64,000 nt of DNA from an uncultured Prevotellaceae bacterium (lineage in GTDB: Bacteria > Bacteroidota > Bacteroidia > Bacteroidales > Bacteroidaceae). Every line of letters starts with the position of its first letter. Within the stretch, counting starts at the first letter, position 1. The stretch covers positions 69,321-133,320 of the forward strand of contig CALDLA010000099.1 of NCBI GenBank assembly GCA_937898415.1, given 5' to 3'. Under the pieces are notes generated by a model. The model was not told the origin of the DNA, searched no databases, and worked only from the letters and a program-made list of their open reading frames with translations. Positions 17,574-26,455 of the stretch are shown in pieces. A program made the translations under genes and the position numbers.

Positions 17574-18821
17574 ATGGCATATTGCGGAAAATGCGGACAC
17601 CAGAACAACGACGACGCACTGTTCTGTGGCGGCTGTGGTGCACCATTGAAGAAGACTGACGACAACAGGCCGGATCCCCCACGCTGGGAACGTATACACC
17701 TTCAGCGTGAAGGAGCTCCCAGGAAGGAGGAGGGGACTACGCCACGACGGGAGAGCACGCCGCCCCGCCGGGAGAGGAGCGGCGGCGTCTGGGGCGACAT
17801 GGCTGAGAGAAGGAGAAAAGCCGGGCAGCCGGAAAAGCAGGAGCCCGAGAAGAAGAAAAAGAAGGGCGGCTGTCTGAGGCGTCTGCTTTTGTGGACAGTG
17901 GGTATCATGGTCGCACTCGTCGGTGCCTTGTGGCTCTTTGCGAAGTATATCGACGGCGACAGCGGCGACGGCGGCGAAAAGGACGATCAGAACCCCGCGA
18001 CCTTCGAGCGCATCATGAGTCCGGCTGCTGTCGATTCGCTGGTTGAGGCAAGAGGCTTCCCGAAGACCACCGATGACGTGGCACCGCTGGCCGGCGACTA
18101 TGTGGGTGAAGCCCAGGGCTACATCATCAATATCATCCTGAAGCCCAAGCAGGACGGAAAGATGGTGGGAAAGGTTGTCATGAAGGCCAATGGACATCCC
18201 GTTGTCAGGGATGGGGTCTATTGCTATTGTGGCAACAGTATTTATGCCACCTACAAGTACGACACTCATGTTGAACGCAACAAAGTTCAGAACTACTTCT
18301 ACGCGATGCCTGACCGCAAGTCCATCATGATGATTGATGGAGGTCAGTACATCTTGAAGCGTAAGGATCCCCCACCTGTGCACAAAGGCCAAGGTTCTGG
18401 TACGCTGTTGAGTCGTGCTCACACGCTCTGTTTAAGTGAGGCTGGTTTGACCTCAGCGAACGAGGAGCATGAATACCCGATAAAGGATGAAAACAATACC
18501 ATCCAATACGGCACTTATACGACTCAACTTGAAGCCAAAGGAGAGATGCACACACTCACCTATGTGTTTGAACCTTATGAGGGAGAAAATATGTTGATAT
18601 TGGCGAAAGTGACAGCACACGCTGACGACGACTTCTCCAACATACAAAAGACTTTTATCGGTTACTGTGGTCATAGCATCTATGCCATGTACAACTGCGA
18701 CGAAGAAGACATCGAATTTGAGAAGAAGCCCTTGTGCTTGTTCTATGCGAACTCCGATGGCAAGTCTTTTAGTATCTTTGATAAGGGCAAGCTTTTTATG
18801 GAGTTTAAATTAGCAAAATAG
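17574..18821 (+). CDS. Zinc-ribbon/TM protein with two periplasmic repeat domains
   Basis: 415 residues. The N-terminal zinc ribbon YCGKCGHQNNDDALFCGGCG is followed by an Arg/Pro/Glu-rich low-complexity linker (to about 100), a Lys-rich patch and one TM helix (about 103-122), so the C-terminus should be periplasmic. That part holds two repeats recognisable by VYCYCGNSIYATYKYD and FIGYCGHSIYAMYNCD, each followed by a DGKS/DRKS turn and a short terminal strand. The repeats resemble the C-terminal halves of the proteins at 15979 and 23886 in pattern. Zinc ribbon inside and repeat domain outside is the recurring layout of this operon. Confidence 0.72.
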   Translation: MAYCGKCGHQNNDDALFCGGCGAPLKKTDDNRPDPPRWERIHLQREGAPRKEEGTTPRRESTPPRRERSGGVWGDMAERRRKAGQPEKQEPEKKKKKGGCLRRLLLWTVGIMVALVGALWLFAKYIDGDSGDGGEKDDQNPATFERIMSPAAVDSLVEARGFPKTTDDVAPLAGDYVGEAQGYIINIILKPKQDGKMVGKVVMKANGHPVVRDGVYCYCGNSIYATYKYDTHVERNKVQNYFYAMPDRKSIMMIDGGQYILKRKDPPPVHKGQGSGTLLSRAHTLCLSEAGLTSANEEHEYPIKDENNTIQYGTYTTQLEAKGEMHTLTYVFEPYEGENMLILAKVTAHADDDFSNIQKTFIGYCGHSIYAMYNCDEEDIEFEKKPLCLFYANSDGKSFSIFDKGKLFMEFKLAK

Positions 18822-18834
18822 ACCAACTGAACTT

Positions 18835-21800
18835 ATGGCGGCAGAACGTTTCAAAAAATGCTTGCTGGCACTTGTCGCCCTGCTTGGTGTGACCGTCCTC
18901 CCTATGGCTGCCGAGGAAGATGCTGGCACAGCACCTTATTCCATCGAGCTCACCCACAATGGCGGAGCATACAAGGTGCGCTTCACCATTGAGGGTGCCG
19001 ACAGTATCAAGGCTTCGGGCCAAGGCGGCGACTACGCCCAGCTTGAGGGACATGCAGCCCCCAGCGGCAACATCACCGTTACGATGGAGTGGGTGGCGTG
19101 CAATGGCGATGCACAGGAATTGGAGTTTAAGAGCATCGACGTGCTGATGGGCAATCAGGCCCGCAACGGCGATGCCGAACGTAGCGACGACGAACTGCAG
19201 TTCACCAAGACAAGCCGCACGTACGACAACTCGTTGGACAAGGTGGTTTACACCTTTAACTGTGCCGACTTCCAGAAGGCCGACCCCTCGGTGACTGACT
19301 CGACGCTGATGGTTACCGCCTACAGTACGGTGCAGTTAGGCAGCAACGTTACGGAGACACATCTCTTCTTGAAACTGAAACTCGACGGTCTCAGTCTGCA
19401 TCATACAGAAGACAACAATGCCAAGGACGAAGGTGGCGGCGAGAGATATATCATCCCCATCGTCATTGGCGGCGTGCTTGTTGGCGGCGAAGAATGGCTG
19501 CGCCGGACATTGAAAAAGAGAAAGAAGAAGAACGGAAACGATAACGAAAACGGAAACGATAACGAAAACGAAGAAGGCGAAGAGGACGACATCCCAGACA
19601 TGCTGGAGATGGAGTTGTATAAAGACTTCGGCGACACGTTGGTGACTGGTGACGCACCGAAGCGGGTGAGTGCCTGCATCGTCCGCCACCCGAAGGACGG
19701 CGGTCCGGAGTATGTCGACAAGCGTCTGACGCAGATGATACAGATTTTTGCCGACGATGGCTATACCGCTGTCGAGGAAGAGGGTGTCATCAACGGCTGG
19801 AAGTGTGCGCTGGTGCAGGCTCCCGACTGGGAGACGCCCCCCGAGGAGGGCATTGTACAGTTCCGCGTGGCCTCGCCCGAAGCCAGCTATACCAACCGTA
19901 TCCACTTCAAGATTCAGAAAGGGCAGGTGGTCTTTGGTCAGGACAATCTGACGCTGCCCGCCATGTATGACAAGGAGATACGCCTGCCGTTCCTCGTGAC
20001 AGGCATCAAGCCCACCGATGGTGCGGAGATTACCGCCACCGTCAGTGGCAAGCGCCTCAAGATGAACGACCAGAAGGCAAAAGAGGAAAACTGGGGCAAG
20101 GAGGACTTTGCCATCGACTACACCGTTGACGTGGAGTGGAGCAAGCAGAACAACTACTGGGAGGCCGTCATTCGCGACATCTGGCAGGACGAGAAAGAGA
20201 ACGAGCAATACCAGCCTGGCGATTTCCTGGAATACAACCTCGCCGTCGAGGCGAAGACGAAGCAGGGACTGGTCATCAAGGGCAAGTTGCCGCTCTACCG
20301 CTTCTATATGGGTCTCGCATTCCAGATGGAGGGCAACAACGTGGGCTGCTATCTCGAGGAGTACGACCCTGTACACCACATCGACTCGCTCTTGGTCCAG
20401 AAGCAGGACGACAAGGAAGTGACCCCCGCCGAGACCCGCTGCTGGTTGCGCTACTACACGTGGGACGAGAATACGAACCACATGGTCATCATCAATCCCG
20501 CCCTGCAGGAAGACCGCATGGCGGATACAGAAGACGGAAAACGGCTCGACCGTGCCTTCCAGGTGATTGCCTACGACAAAAACCAACAGGAGCGCGTCAA
20601 CAAACTCGGCCTGCAGCTTGTAGTCAAGTACAACTCCAAGGGCGAACCCTATTACATCCTGCGTTGCCGCTTCGGTGTGCTCAATGCGCCCAATCGCATA
20701 TTCGGCTACATCCAGTGCCGCTGCATCCTCGGTGGAAAGGAATGTGTGGCCACGCGCCCTGTGCTCCTGCTCTCACAGCCTAAGCCCAGCTTCCGCTCTC
20801 CTGCTGAGTTGGCACAATGGCAGAAGAAGAACAACCAGACGCGCGACAGGCTGGAGGAAATAGACCGAGAAATCTATCAATTGGGACTCTACGACCGTCT
20901 GGCTCCGCTGGTCAACTATCTGCATCTGCACCTCGATGCCTACGAGCAGAACTCCCGTTATGGCTTCGACGAGCGCTGTGTTAAGGCCATCATGCGCACC
21001 TACCACCACGTGCTGGAGGGTGAGCAGCAGGAGACCAACAGTCATGCGCTGGTGGCTTGCGACAGTCTGGAAGAGGAGGTGTGGGAATACTTCAAGTGTA
21101 TGCGCACCACCATCGACGACATGGGTACGTGGCAGAAGCTGTTCATCAGCGTGGCTACCCTCGGACTCTTTGATGTCGCTACGGGCACCATCGAGGTCAT
21201 CGGGGCCATGAAGGACTATGTTGACAAGGGCGGCGACAGCGTGTTTGGTGCCTTCTTTGTCGGCGTGAAGATCGTCACGGCAAAATATCTGATGGAGAAG
21301 GCCATGAATGTGGGCATGAGTGCCGCCAAGAATTACTTGAAATCTGGTGGCGATGTGAGGATGACCTGGAAAGCAACGAAGGTCGATGCCAAGAAGATGC
21401 TTGCTGAGGAACTCAACAGCGTCAAGGTATTCGGCAAGAAACTGCAGGCTGCTGAGACAGCCAAGGTTGCCAACAAGACGGCTCAGCAGAAGGCCGACGA
21501 GATAGCCGAAGCAGCGAAGAATCGTCCGCGTGTGAATCCCGAAAAGTACAAGGACGATGTCATGACGTACGGTCGCAAGCGTGCTCAGCAGAATCTGCAG
21601 GACCTGCAGGATGCCGTTGACATCTGCAAGGCCAATCCTACGGAGGCCAACATCCTGAAACGCAACCAAATGATCATTAAGTGCCAGAAGGACAAGCAGA
21701 CCATGATGATCCTGAAGGGTCAGAAGAACTTTGAGACCATCGATGCCGCCAACCTCGGCGTCAACTTCGGTGAGTGCCGCAAGGCGGTCAACACCCATCT

Positions 21801-22617
21801 GGACAAGGTCTATAAGGCTACAGACAACCGCATGAAGCACTACCTGTCGAAGGAGGTTCCCGGCCTGAAACCGGAGGATATCAAAATACTCGGTGCCACG
21901 TCGTCTGACAAGATGAAGCTGCTCAGCGGCAAGAGCATCACCTTCGACCGCGACGTCACCTATTTCTATATAGACAAGGTGACGGGCAAGAAGGTGTACT
22001 TCCCGCAGAAGGCGACCGAAAAGCTCTATGCCCGCGAGTTCTACCAGGTGGCCCAGGGTGGAGCTACGGCCAACTTCAACCCCTTGAAAGACCCTATCGG
22101 CGGTGTGCTGAAGAATTTCTCCAAGGAGATGGACCAGACCATTGTCGAGGATGTGCTCAAGCATCCTGAAAGCTACGGTGTTGACCTCGACCGGATGATC
22201 AAGGCTGCGCTGCACGGCGAGAAGCTCAAGGACCCGACGAAGGTGGCCGAGGCGGTGTTCTACAAGGGCAAGGAACGCTTCGTGACCGCTGCGAAGATCA
22301 TGAAGGAGGCGCAGCGTGCCGGCTCCGCTGTCGAGAAACTCGACCTGGAGGCTACGGCCATCGGCGAGATGATTGAGGGCTGCCGCCAGCAGGTGAAGGT
22401 CTTCAAGCTGCTCGACTCACGCAACATCGCTCGCATGACGGTCAATGGCGAAAGCCGCATCCCTAACTCGCTGCGCGAAGGCATCGCCGTGCTGGAGAAG
22501 CTGGCTGTCGATGGCAGCATCACCTTCAGTCAGGCCAGCGACTCTCTCGCCAGGATGGGGCAGAACTTCGAAACCATCTTCGTCGGGATGTATCGTGCGG
22601 TTGGAGATATTGGGTAA
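18835..22617 (+). CDS. Very large signal-peptide/TM protein with C-terminal helical region
   Basis: 1260 residues. Signal peptide to about 25 (VTVLPMAAEE); beta domain to about 200; a short glycine-rich TM segment (YIIPIVIGGVLVGG, about 205-220); then LRRTLKKRKKK and an Asn/Asp/Glu linker made of an 18-bp tandem duplication (NGNDNE twice). Residues 270-640 look like Ig- or macroglobulin-type beta modules. From about 660 the protein is helical with long charged stretches. Near 1023-1050, ATSSDKMKLLSG then ITFDRDVTYFYID vaguely resembles a nucleotidyltransferase active-site strand (paired acidic residues D1038, D1040); this is speculative. The architecture parallels the 742-residue protein at 11304. 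Confidence 0.7.
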   Translation: MAAERFKKCLLALVALLGVTVLPMAAEEDAGTAPYSIELTHNGGAYKVRFTIEGADSIKASGQGGDYAQLEGHAAPSGNITVTMEWVACNGDAQELEFKSIDVLMGNQARNGDAERSDDELQFTKTSRTYDNSLDKVVYTFNCADFQKADPSVTDSTLMVTAYSTVQLGSNVTETHLFLKLKLDGLSLHHTEDNNAKDEGGGERYIIPIVIGGVLVGGEEWLRRTLKKRKKKNGNDNENGNDNENEEGEEDDIPDMLEMELYKDFGDTLVTGDAPKRVSACIVRHPKDGGPEYVDKRLTQMIQIFADDGYTAVEEEGVINGWKCALVQAPDWETPPEEGIVQFRVASPEASYTNRIHFKIQKGQVVFGQDNLTLPAMYDKEIRLPFLVTGIKPTDGAEITATVSGKRLKMNDQKAKEENWGKEDFAIDYTVDVEWSKQNNYWEAVIRDIWQDEKENEQYQPGDFLEYNLAVEAKTKQGLVIKGKLPLYRFYMGLAFQMEGNNVGCYLEEYDPVHHIDSLLVQKQDDKEVTPAETRCWLRYYTWDENTNHMVIINPALQEDRMADTEDGKRLDRAFQVIAYDKNQQERVNKLGLQLVVKYNSKGEPYYILRCRFGVLNAPNRIFGYIQCRCILGGKECVATRPVLLLSQPKPSFRSPAELAQWQKKNNQTRDRLEEIDREIYQLGLYDRLAPLVNYLHLHLDAYEQNSRYGFDERCVKAIMRTYHHVLEGEQQETNSHALVACDSLEEEVWEYFKCMRTTIDDMGTWQKLFISVATLGLFDVATGTIEVIGAMKDYVDKGGDSVFGAFFVGVKIVTAKYLMEKAMNVGMSAAKNYLKSGGDVRMTWKATKVDAKKMLAEELNSVKVFGKKLQAAETAKVANKTAQQKADEIAEAAKNRPRVNPEKYKDDVMTYGRKRAQQNLQDLQDAVDICKANPTEANILKRNQMIIKCQKDKQTMMILKGQKNFETIDAANLGVNFGECRKAVNTHLDKVYKATDNRMKHYLSKEVPGLKPEDIKILGATSSDKMKLLSGKSITFDRDVTYFYIDKVTGKKVYFPQKATEKLYAREFYQVAQGGATANFNPLKDPIGGVLKNFSKEMDQTIVEDVLKHPESYGVDLDRMIKAALHGEKLKDPTKVAEAVFYKGKERFVTAAKIMKEAQRAGSAVEKLDLEATAIGEMIEGCRQQVKVFKLLDSRNIARMTVNGESRIPNSLREGIAVLEKLAVDGSITFSQASDSLARMGQNFETIFVGMYRAVGDIG

Positions 22618-22660
22618 GTGATAGTTAGGAGTTATGAATGATGAATTAACATAGTAGCCT

Positions 22661-23308
22661 ATGAACGAAGAACTATTAACCAGTCGCGTAACGCTCTGTC
22701 CCGACGGCAAGTACCGCTGGGCCTATGAGGTGAACCTCTACCGCAACCCCACCATCCTGATAGACCTCGTCAAAGTCATTGCCTACATCTTTCTCGCCAT
22801 GTACGTTTTCTTCTTCGTCATTGGCGTCTTGGACGGCAACATCAGAATCAGGTCGTGGGAAGACCTGTGGACGAACCTCTGGGGTGAGGCCGTGATGTTT
22901 TTCTTGATGGCGCTGTTCCTCATGGCCATCGCCGTCATCAGCTATTACATCGGGGCACGCGGCTCCGGGGGTGTCTATACCGCTAAGTTTGAAATGGACG
23001 AGAAGGGTGTTCTTCATGCTCAGATGGCGAAGGAGGTGAAGAAGCAGCAGGTGGTCAATGAAATAGCAGCCATAGCTGGCATAGCCGCCGATGAGCCAGG
23101 AATGGTGGCCAGCTCTATCCTTTCCTCCACCTTCACGGCCTGGAATAGCGAGTTCCGCAAGGTGCGCCACGTCATCCCTGTCCGTCGTCGCGACCTCATC
23201 AAAGTCAACGAGTTGCTGACCAAGAACCGCATCTTCGTGGACGACCCTGAGGATTACGAGTTCGTGCTCGACTACATCCGCCAGCGTTGCCCGAGAATAA
23301 AACATTAA
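22661..23308 (+). CDS. Two-helix membrane protein of unknown function
   Basis: 215 residues, no signal peptide. Hydrophobic segments at about 30-57 and 73-96 form a hairpin with a short charged loop (IRIRSWEDLWTNLWGE). The C-terminal half (100-215) should be cytoplasmic and includes a small-residue segment (NEIAAIAGIAADEPG). I recognise no motif. It follows the large gene after 43 bp and precedes three lipoprotein genes. Confidence 0.7.
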   Translation: MNEELLTSRVTLCPDGKYRWAYEVNLYRNPTILIDLVKVIAYIFLAMYVFFFVIGVLDGNIRIRSWEDLWTNLWGEAVMFFLMALFLMAIAVISYYIGARGSGGVYTAKFEMDEKGVLHAQMAKEVKKQQVVNEIAAIAGIAADEPGMVASSILSSTFTAWNSEFRKVRHVIPVRRRDLIKVNELLTKNRIFVDDPEDYEFVLDYIRQRCPRIKH

Positions 23309-23326
23309 CACTCAAAACTCATACGC

Positions 23327-23881
23327 ATGAAACAGGTATTATTCTCAGTTCTTAGTGCAGCATTGCTGCTTTCAGTCGTTAGTTGCGGCGACCAGAAGAA
23401 GAGAACCCTTTCCGAAGAAGGGGAGAAGAAGCAAGTGAGTGGTATTGCCAGTCATGTCATCAATCAGACTGTGGAAAACCTTCGGGAGGAAGAAGAGGAT
23501 AACACAGAGACACCGTCGAAATCACTTGCCGATGCCCCGACGGACGTGAAGGAGTTGGCTGCTTGGTTGGAGGTACCATTCGTCGACGAGGACAACACAC
23601 CACTGATGGGCAAGGACTATGTATATGAGGGACTTGGCGACATGTTCCGTTTCTACTTGACGGGCGGCAAGAACGACACAGCTTTCGGTCAGGTGCAGTG
23701 GATTATTCCGCAACGCACCAAGGGGCCGATTGTCTACGACCTGCACCCCATGGGGCACAGCATCTACCGGCTTACGGACGAAGGCACTGACGACACCCGT
23801 GGCTACATCTTTGTTGCCAGCGACAACCGCTTGCTTGTCCCTGATGGTGTAAGGGTCAAGGAGTATATCATTAAAGACTGA
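23327..23881 (+). CDS. Predicted lipoprotein of the accessory operon
   Basis: 184 residues. A type II signal peptide ends in LSVVSC (Cys at about 20). An acidic linker (LREEEEDNTE) leads to a domain with DMFRFYLTGGKND and a terminal GYIFVASDNRLLVPDGV followed by VKEYIIKD. That ending resembles the VYPGxDS ... FxIxN ending of neighbouring proteins, so it is probably a diverged member of the same domain family. It ends 4 bp before the next lipoprotein gene. Confidence 0.72.
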   Translation: MKQVLFSVLSAALLLSVVSCGDQKKRTLSEEGEKKQVSGIASHVINQTVENLREEEEDNTETPSKSLADAPTDVKELAAWLEVPFVDEDNTPLMGKDYVYEGLGDMFRFYLTGGKNDTAFGQVQWIIPQRTKGPIVYDLHPMGHSIYRLTDEGTDDTRGYIFVASDNRLLVPDGVRVKEYIIKD

Positions 23882-23885
23882 AAAA

Positions 23886-24890
23886 ATGAAGAGCATGATA
23901 GGAATTAGCCTTTTCGTCGCACTCATGGCGGCGTGTAATCAAGGCAAACACATCTGGGGAACCGGAGAGGATTTCCGATATGTGGAATTCTCTCACATCC
24001 TTTCAGACTCCACGATTACGGCAGACAGCCTTGCCGTAGAGATGGGAGGCAATATCAAGGCACATGCAGAAAACGTGATGCCGAAAACAGGAGTGGCTTA
24101 CATCGAACAGGAAACTGGCGACCGATGGACCATCACACTGAGCGATTCCCCCGATAGCATAGGCTATGGAAAGGCTTACTACGAACAGGGAAGCGGATCA
24201 GCTATCTCGCTGCTGACACAGCTGAAACTGCGGGGACATGGTTTCTTCCTGATAGACGAACTGACAGGACGGAGATGGAATGGTGCCCCTGGGCTCCTCT
24301 ACGTCTATGCCAGCTGCGACAGCATTGGTATCACCGACGGCGTCTCCCGACGTATCTTTGTGACTGCCGATGTTCTACCGACTCCTAACGACTCCCTGCA
24401 CAAACCGAAGTGTAGCTCCGCTGTGAAGGGACAGGCTCACTCGCAATGGATCAAGGAAGGAAAGGAACTCGTCTATATCGATGCTTCTGGCTGCATCATG
24501 AAGAACAACTGGACACACGACGGCTTCTATGTCGATGGCGAGGGCCATTGGGATCCCTTTACGCCCAGTCTGGAAAAAGACTTGCTGGCCGACGGTTTCT
24601 ACACCTGGGGCAACTGGGGCAACTGGGAAGGCAAGCAAATGACCTTCAAACTGACAACGAATGCCGACGGCATACGCCGGGGCACTGCCGTGCTCAGCAT
24701 ACGCATGGTGAAGGACCAAGAGGAACTGGAGAATTACATCGTCACCGCGACGGGTAACAGCACTTACCTGCTGGTAAAGGCTGACAACGACACCCTGCGC
24801 TATCATGCTGTCATCTTCGACGAGGGCATACCGGGTAAGGGGCGGCAGATGCTACTCTCGGGCTACGGCAAGACGGAACGGTACGAATGA
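23886..24890 (+). CDS. Predicted lipoprotein, paralogue of the protein at 15979
   Basis: 334 residues. A type II signal peptide ends in LMAAC (Cys17). The first half contains a diverged VYPG domain (LYVYASCDSIGITDG). The second half contains SQWIKEGKELVYIDASGCIM, HDGFY, FKLTTNADGIRRGTA and YHAVIFDEG, matching the C-terminal half of the protein at 15979 over its full extent. The mature protein should sit in the periplasm on the inner or outer membrane. Function unknown. Confidence 0.75.
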   Translation: MKSMIGISLFVALMAACNQGKHIWGTGEDFRYVEFSHILSDSTITADSLAVEMGGNIKAHAENVMPKTGVAYIEQETGDRWTITLSDSPDSIGYGKAYYEQGSGSAISLLTQLKLRGHGFFLIDELTGRRWNGAPGLLYVYASCDSIGITDGVSRRIFVTADVLPTPNDSLHKPKCSSAVKGQAHSQWIKEGKELVYIDASGCIMKNNWTHDGFYVDGEGHWDPFTPSLEKDLLADGFYTWGNWGNWEGKQMTFKLTTNADGIRRGTAVLSIRMVKDQEELENYIVTATGNSTYLLVKADNDTLRYHAVIFDEGIPGKGRQMLLSGYGKTERYE

Positions 24891-24926
24891 AAACGTGAGT
24901 AATTAGAAAATCTGTAAATTGAGAAA

Positions 24927-25577
24927 ATGATGAATAAGCTGGTATTGACTATTATTGCAACCGGACTGTTGATGACGGCCTGTAACGCAGGTCGTCCGAA
25001 CATCAACGGCGGCGACAGTGACCAACCCATCATGGACGGCTGGACATTCGAAGAGGCTTCTGAGTTCTGGCTGGCCTCTGTACTGGCCGATGAACGCATT
25101 GCCGTTCTCAATGGCGAGGGCGATTGGCTCACTCCCGACTCGCTGGCTCACCTGACGAAAGGTCACGTGCAGGTGAAGCTGCCTATCCACGACGGTGACC
25201 CGATGCCACACTGGGGCATCACCTACCGACAGCCCCAGACGGGAGGTTTCATCACCTTCCGGGACTCTGCTGCCACGCACCCGACGGTCAGCGGCGATAC
25301 GTTGCAATCCATCGGACTGGCCCACTACCATTTCTGCGACGACATGCTCCCAGAGTCGGCTGACACCACGGTCTTCGTACAAAGTCGGGGCAAGGGTTTG
25401 TTTACCGGATTCCTAATGAACCGCGTTCGTAAGCATCACGATGACGGAACCTGGACGTGGCAGAAGAACGGCAATCCGGAGTGGTTCCCCTTCATCGTCA
25501 GCGTATATCCCGGAGGCGACAGTCTCTTGGTTAGCCGCGGTCTGAACCCGGTAGAGGTCTTCGTCATTGAGAACTGA
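24927..25577 (+). CDS. Predicted lipoprotein with VYPGxDS domain, last gene of the operon
   Basis: 216 residues. Lipoprotein signal LLMTAC (Cys20). The whole mature part is homologous to residues 225-418 of the zinc-ribbon protein at 13919: DWLTPDSL, VQSRGKGLFTGF, then VSVYPGGDSLLVSRG and VFVIEN at the end. ATG 24930 is an equally possible start. Its stop lies 16 bp from the stop of the convergent glycosyltransferase gene, so the operon ends here; I see no strong terminator in that gap. Confidence 0.75.
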   Translation: MMNKLVLTIIATGLLMTACNAGRPNINGGDSDQPIMDGWTFEEASEFWLASVLADERIAVLNGEGDWLTPDSLAHLTKGHVQVKLPIHDGDPMPHWGITYRQPQTGGFITFRDSAATHPTVSGDTLQSIGLAHYHFCDDMLPESADTTVFVQSRGKGLFTGFLMNRVRKHHDDGTWTWQKNGNPEWFPFIVSVYPGGDSLLVSRGLNPVEVFVIEN

Positions 25578-25593
25578 TCGTTCCTTCTGTTTT

Positions 25594-26343
25594 CTACTCC
25601 ACGATGGCAGGATACTTGCGTGTCCAGCCGTCCCAGCGCAGGCGCATGACGCCGAAGAAGGCCTCGCCGAAGATGCCGCCCGACATTTTCGAGGTGCCCT
25701 CACGACGGTTGACGAAGATAACAGGCACTTCCTTGATGCGGAAGCCAATCTTATAGGCGGTGAACTTCATCTCGATCTGGAAGCCATAGCCCTTGAAGCG
25801 TATTTTGTCGAGTTCGATGGTCTTCAGCACACGACGCTTGTAGCACTTGAAGCCGGCGGTGGTGTCGTGGACCTTGAAGCCCGTCACCATGCGGACGTAT
25901 TTGGAGGCGAAGTAAGACATGAGTACACGACCGATGGGCCAGTTCACGACGTTGACGCCGCTGACATAGCGGCTACCGATGGCTACGTCGTAGCCCTCGT
26001 CGTGGCAGGCGGCATAGAGTCGTGGCAGGTCGTTGGGATCGTGACTGAAGTCGGCGTCCATCTCGAAGATGTAGCCATAGTCGCGTTCCAGCGCCCACTT
26101 GAAACCGGCAATGTAGGCCGTTCCCAATCCCAACTTACCGCTGCGCTCGACCAAGAACAGACGGTCGCCGAACTCGTCGGCCATCAGCCGCTTCACAATC
26201 TGTGCCGTACCGTCGGGCGAGCCGTCGTCGATGACCAAGATGTGGAAACACTTGTCCAGGCCGAAGATGGCCCGGATGATTTTCTCCATGTTCTCCTTCT
26301 CATTATAAGTAGGAATGATTACAATGCTGTCGCTTTCGTGCAT
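25594..26343 (-). CDS. Family 2 glycosyltransferase, polyprenol-phosphate mannose synthase type
   Basis: 249 residues. GT-A fold with IVIIPTYNEKENMEKII at the N-terminus, DDGSPDGT and the metal-binding EMDADFSHDP. KCYKRRVL, GYGFQIEM and RREGTSKM are typical of dolichyl-phosphate mannose synthase (DPM1)-like enzymes. These transfer mannose or glucose from a nucleotide sugar to polyprenyl phosphate at the cytoplasmic face of the membrane. No C-terminal TM helices are present, as in the short DPM1 class. Transcribed divergently from mfd. Confidence 0.93.
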   Translation of the reverse strand: MHESDSIVIIPTYNEKENMEKIIRAIFGLDKCFHILVIDDGSPDGTAQIVKRLMADEFGDRLFLVERSGKLGLGTAYIAGFKWALERDYGYIFEMDADFSHDPNDLPRLYAACHDEGYDVAIGSRYVSGVNVVNWPIGRVLMSYFASKYVRMVTGFKVHDTTAGFKCYKRRVLKTIELDKIRFKGYGFQIEMKFTAYKIGFRIKEVPVIFVNRREGTSKMSGGIFGEAFFGVMRLRWDGWTRKYPAIVE

Positions 26344-26361
26344 AATCTATTGAATTTGGTG

Positions 26362-26369
26362 CAAAGGTA
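26362..26369 (-). promoter_or_regulatory. -7 element (TACCTTTG) of the glycosyltransferase gene
   Basis: On the minus strand this reads TACCTTTG, 19 bp before ATG 26343. Five heptamers reading CACTTTT on this strand end about 10 bp upstream of it. Confidence 0.6.
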
Positions 26370-26379
26370 CGAAAAAAAA

Positions 26380-26414
26380 GTGAAAAGTGAAAAGTGAAAA
26401 GTGAAAAGTGAAAG
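26380..26414. repeat. Five GTGAAAA heptamers between divergent promoters
   Basis: Five tandem GTGAAAA units (the last is GTGAAAG) lie between the -7 elements of the glycosyltransferase gene (26362) and mfd (26434). On the minus strand they read CACTTTT and point toward the glycosyltransferase -7 element. Confidence 0.9.
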
Positions 26415-26433
26415 AGAAAAGAGATTTTTTTCG

Positions 26434-26441
26434 TAATTTTG
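26434..26441 (+). promoter_or_regulatory. -7 element (TAATTTTG) of mfd
   Basis: TAATTTTG fits TAnnTTTG and lies 14 bp before the mfd ATG, giving a very short leader. Confidence 0.55.
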
Positions 26442-26455
26442 CATCGCGTTAAGCA

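Noticed and set aside
19336..20586. 416-codon minus-strand frame within the 1260-residue gene
   Set aside because: Shadow of the sense gene with no start context, promoter or family signature.
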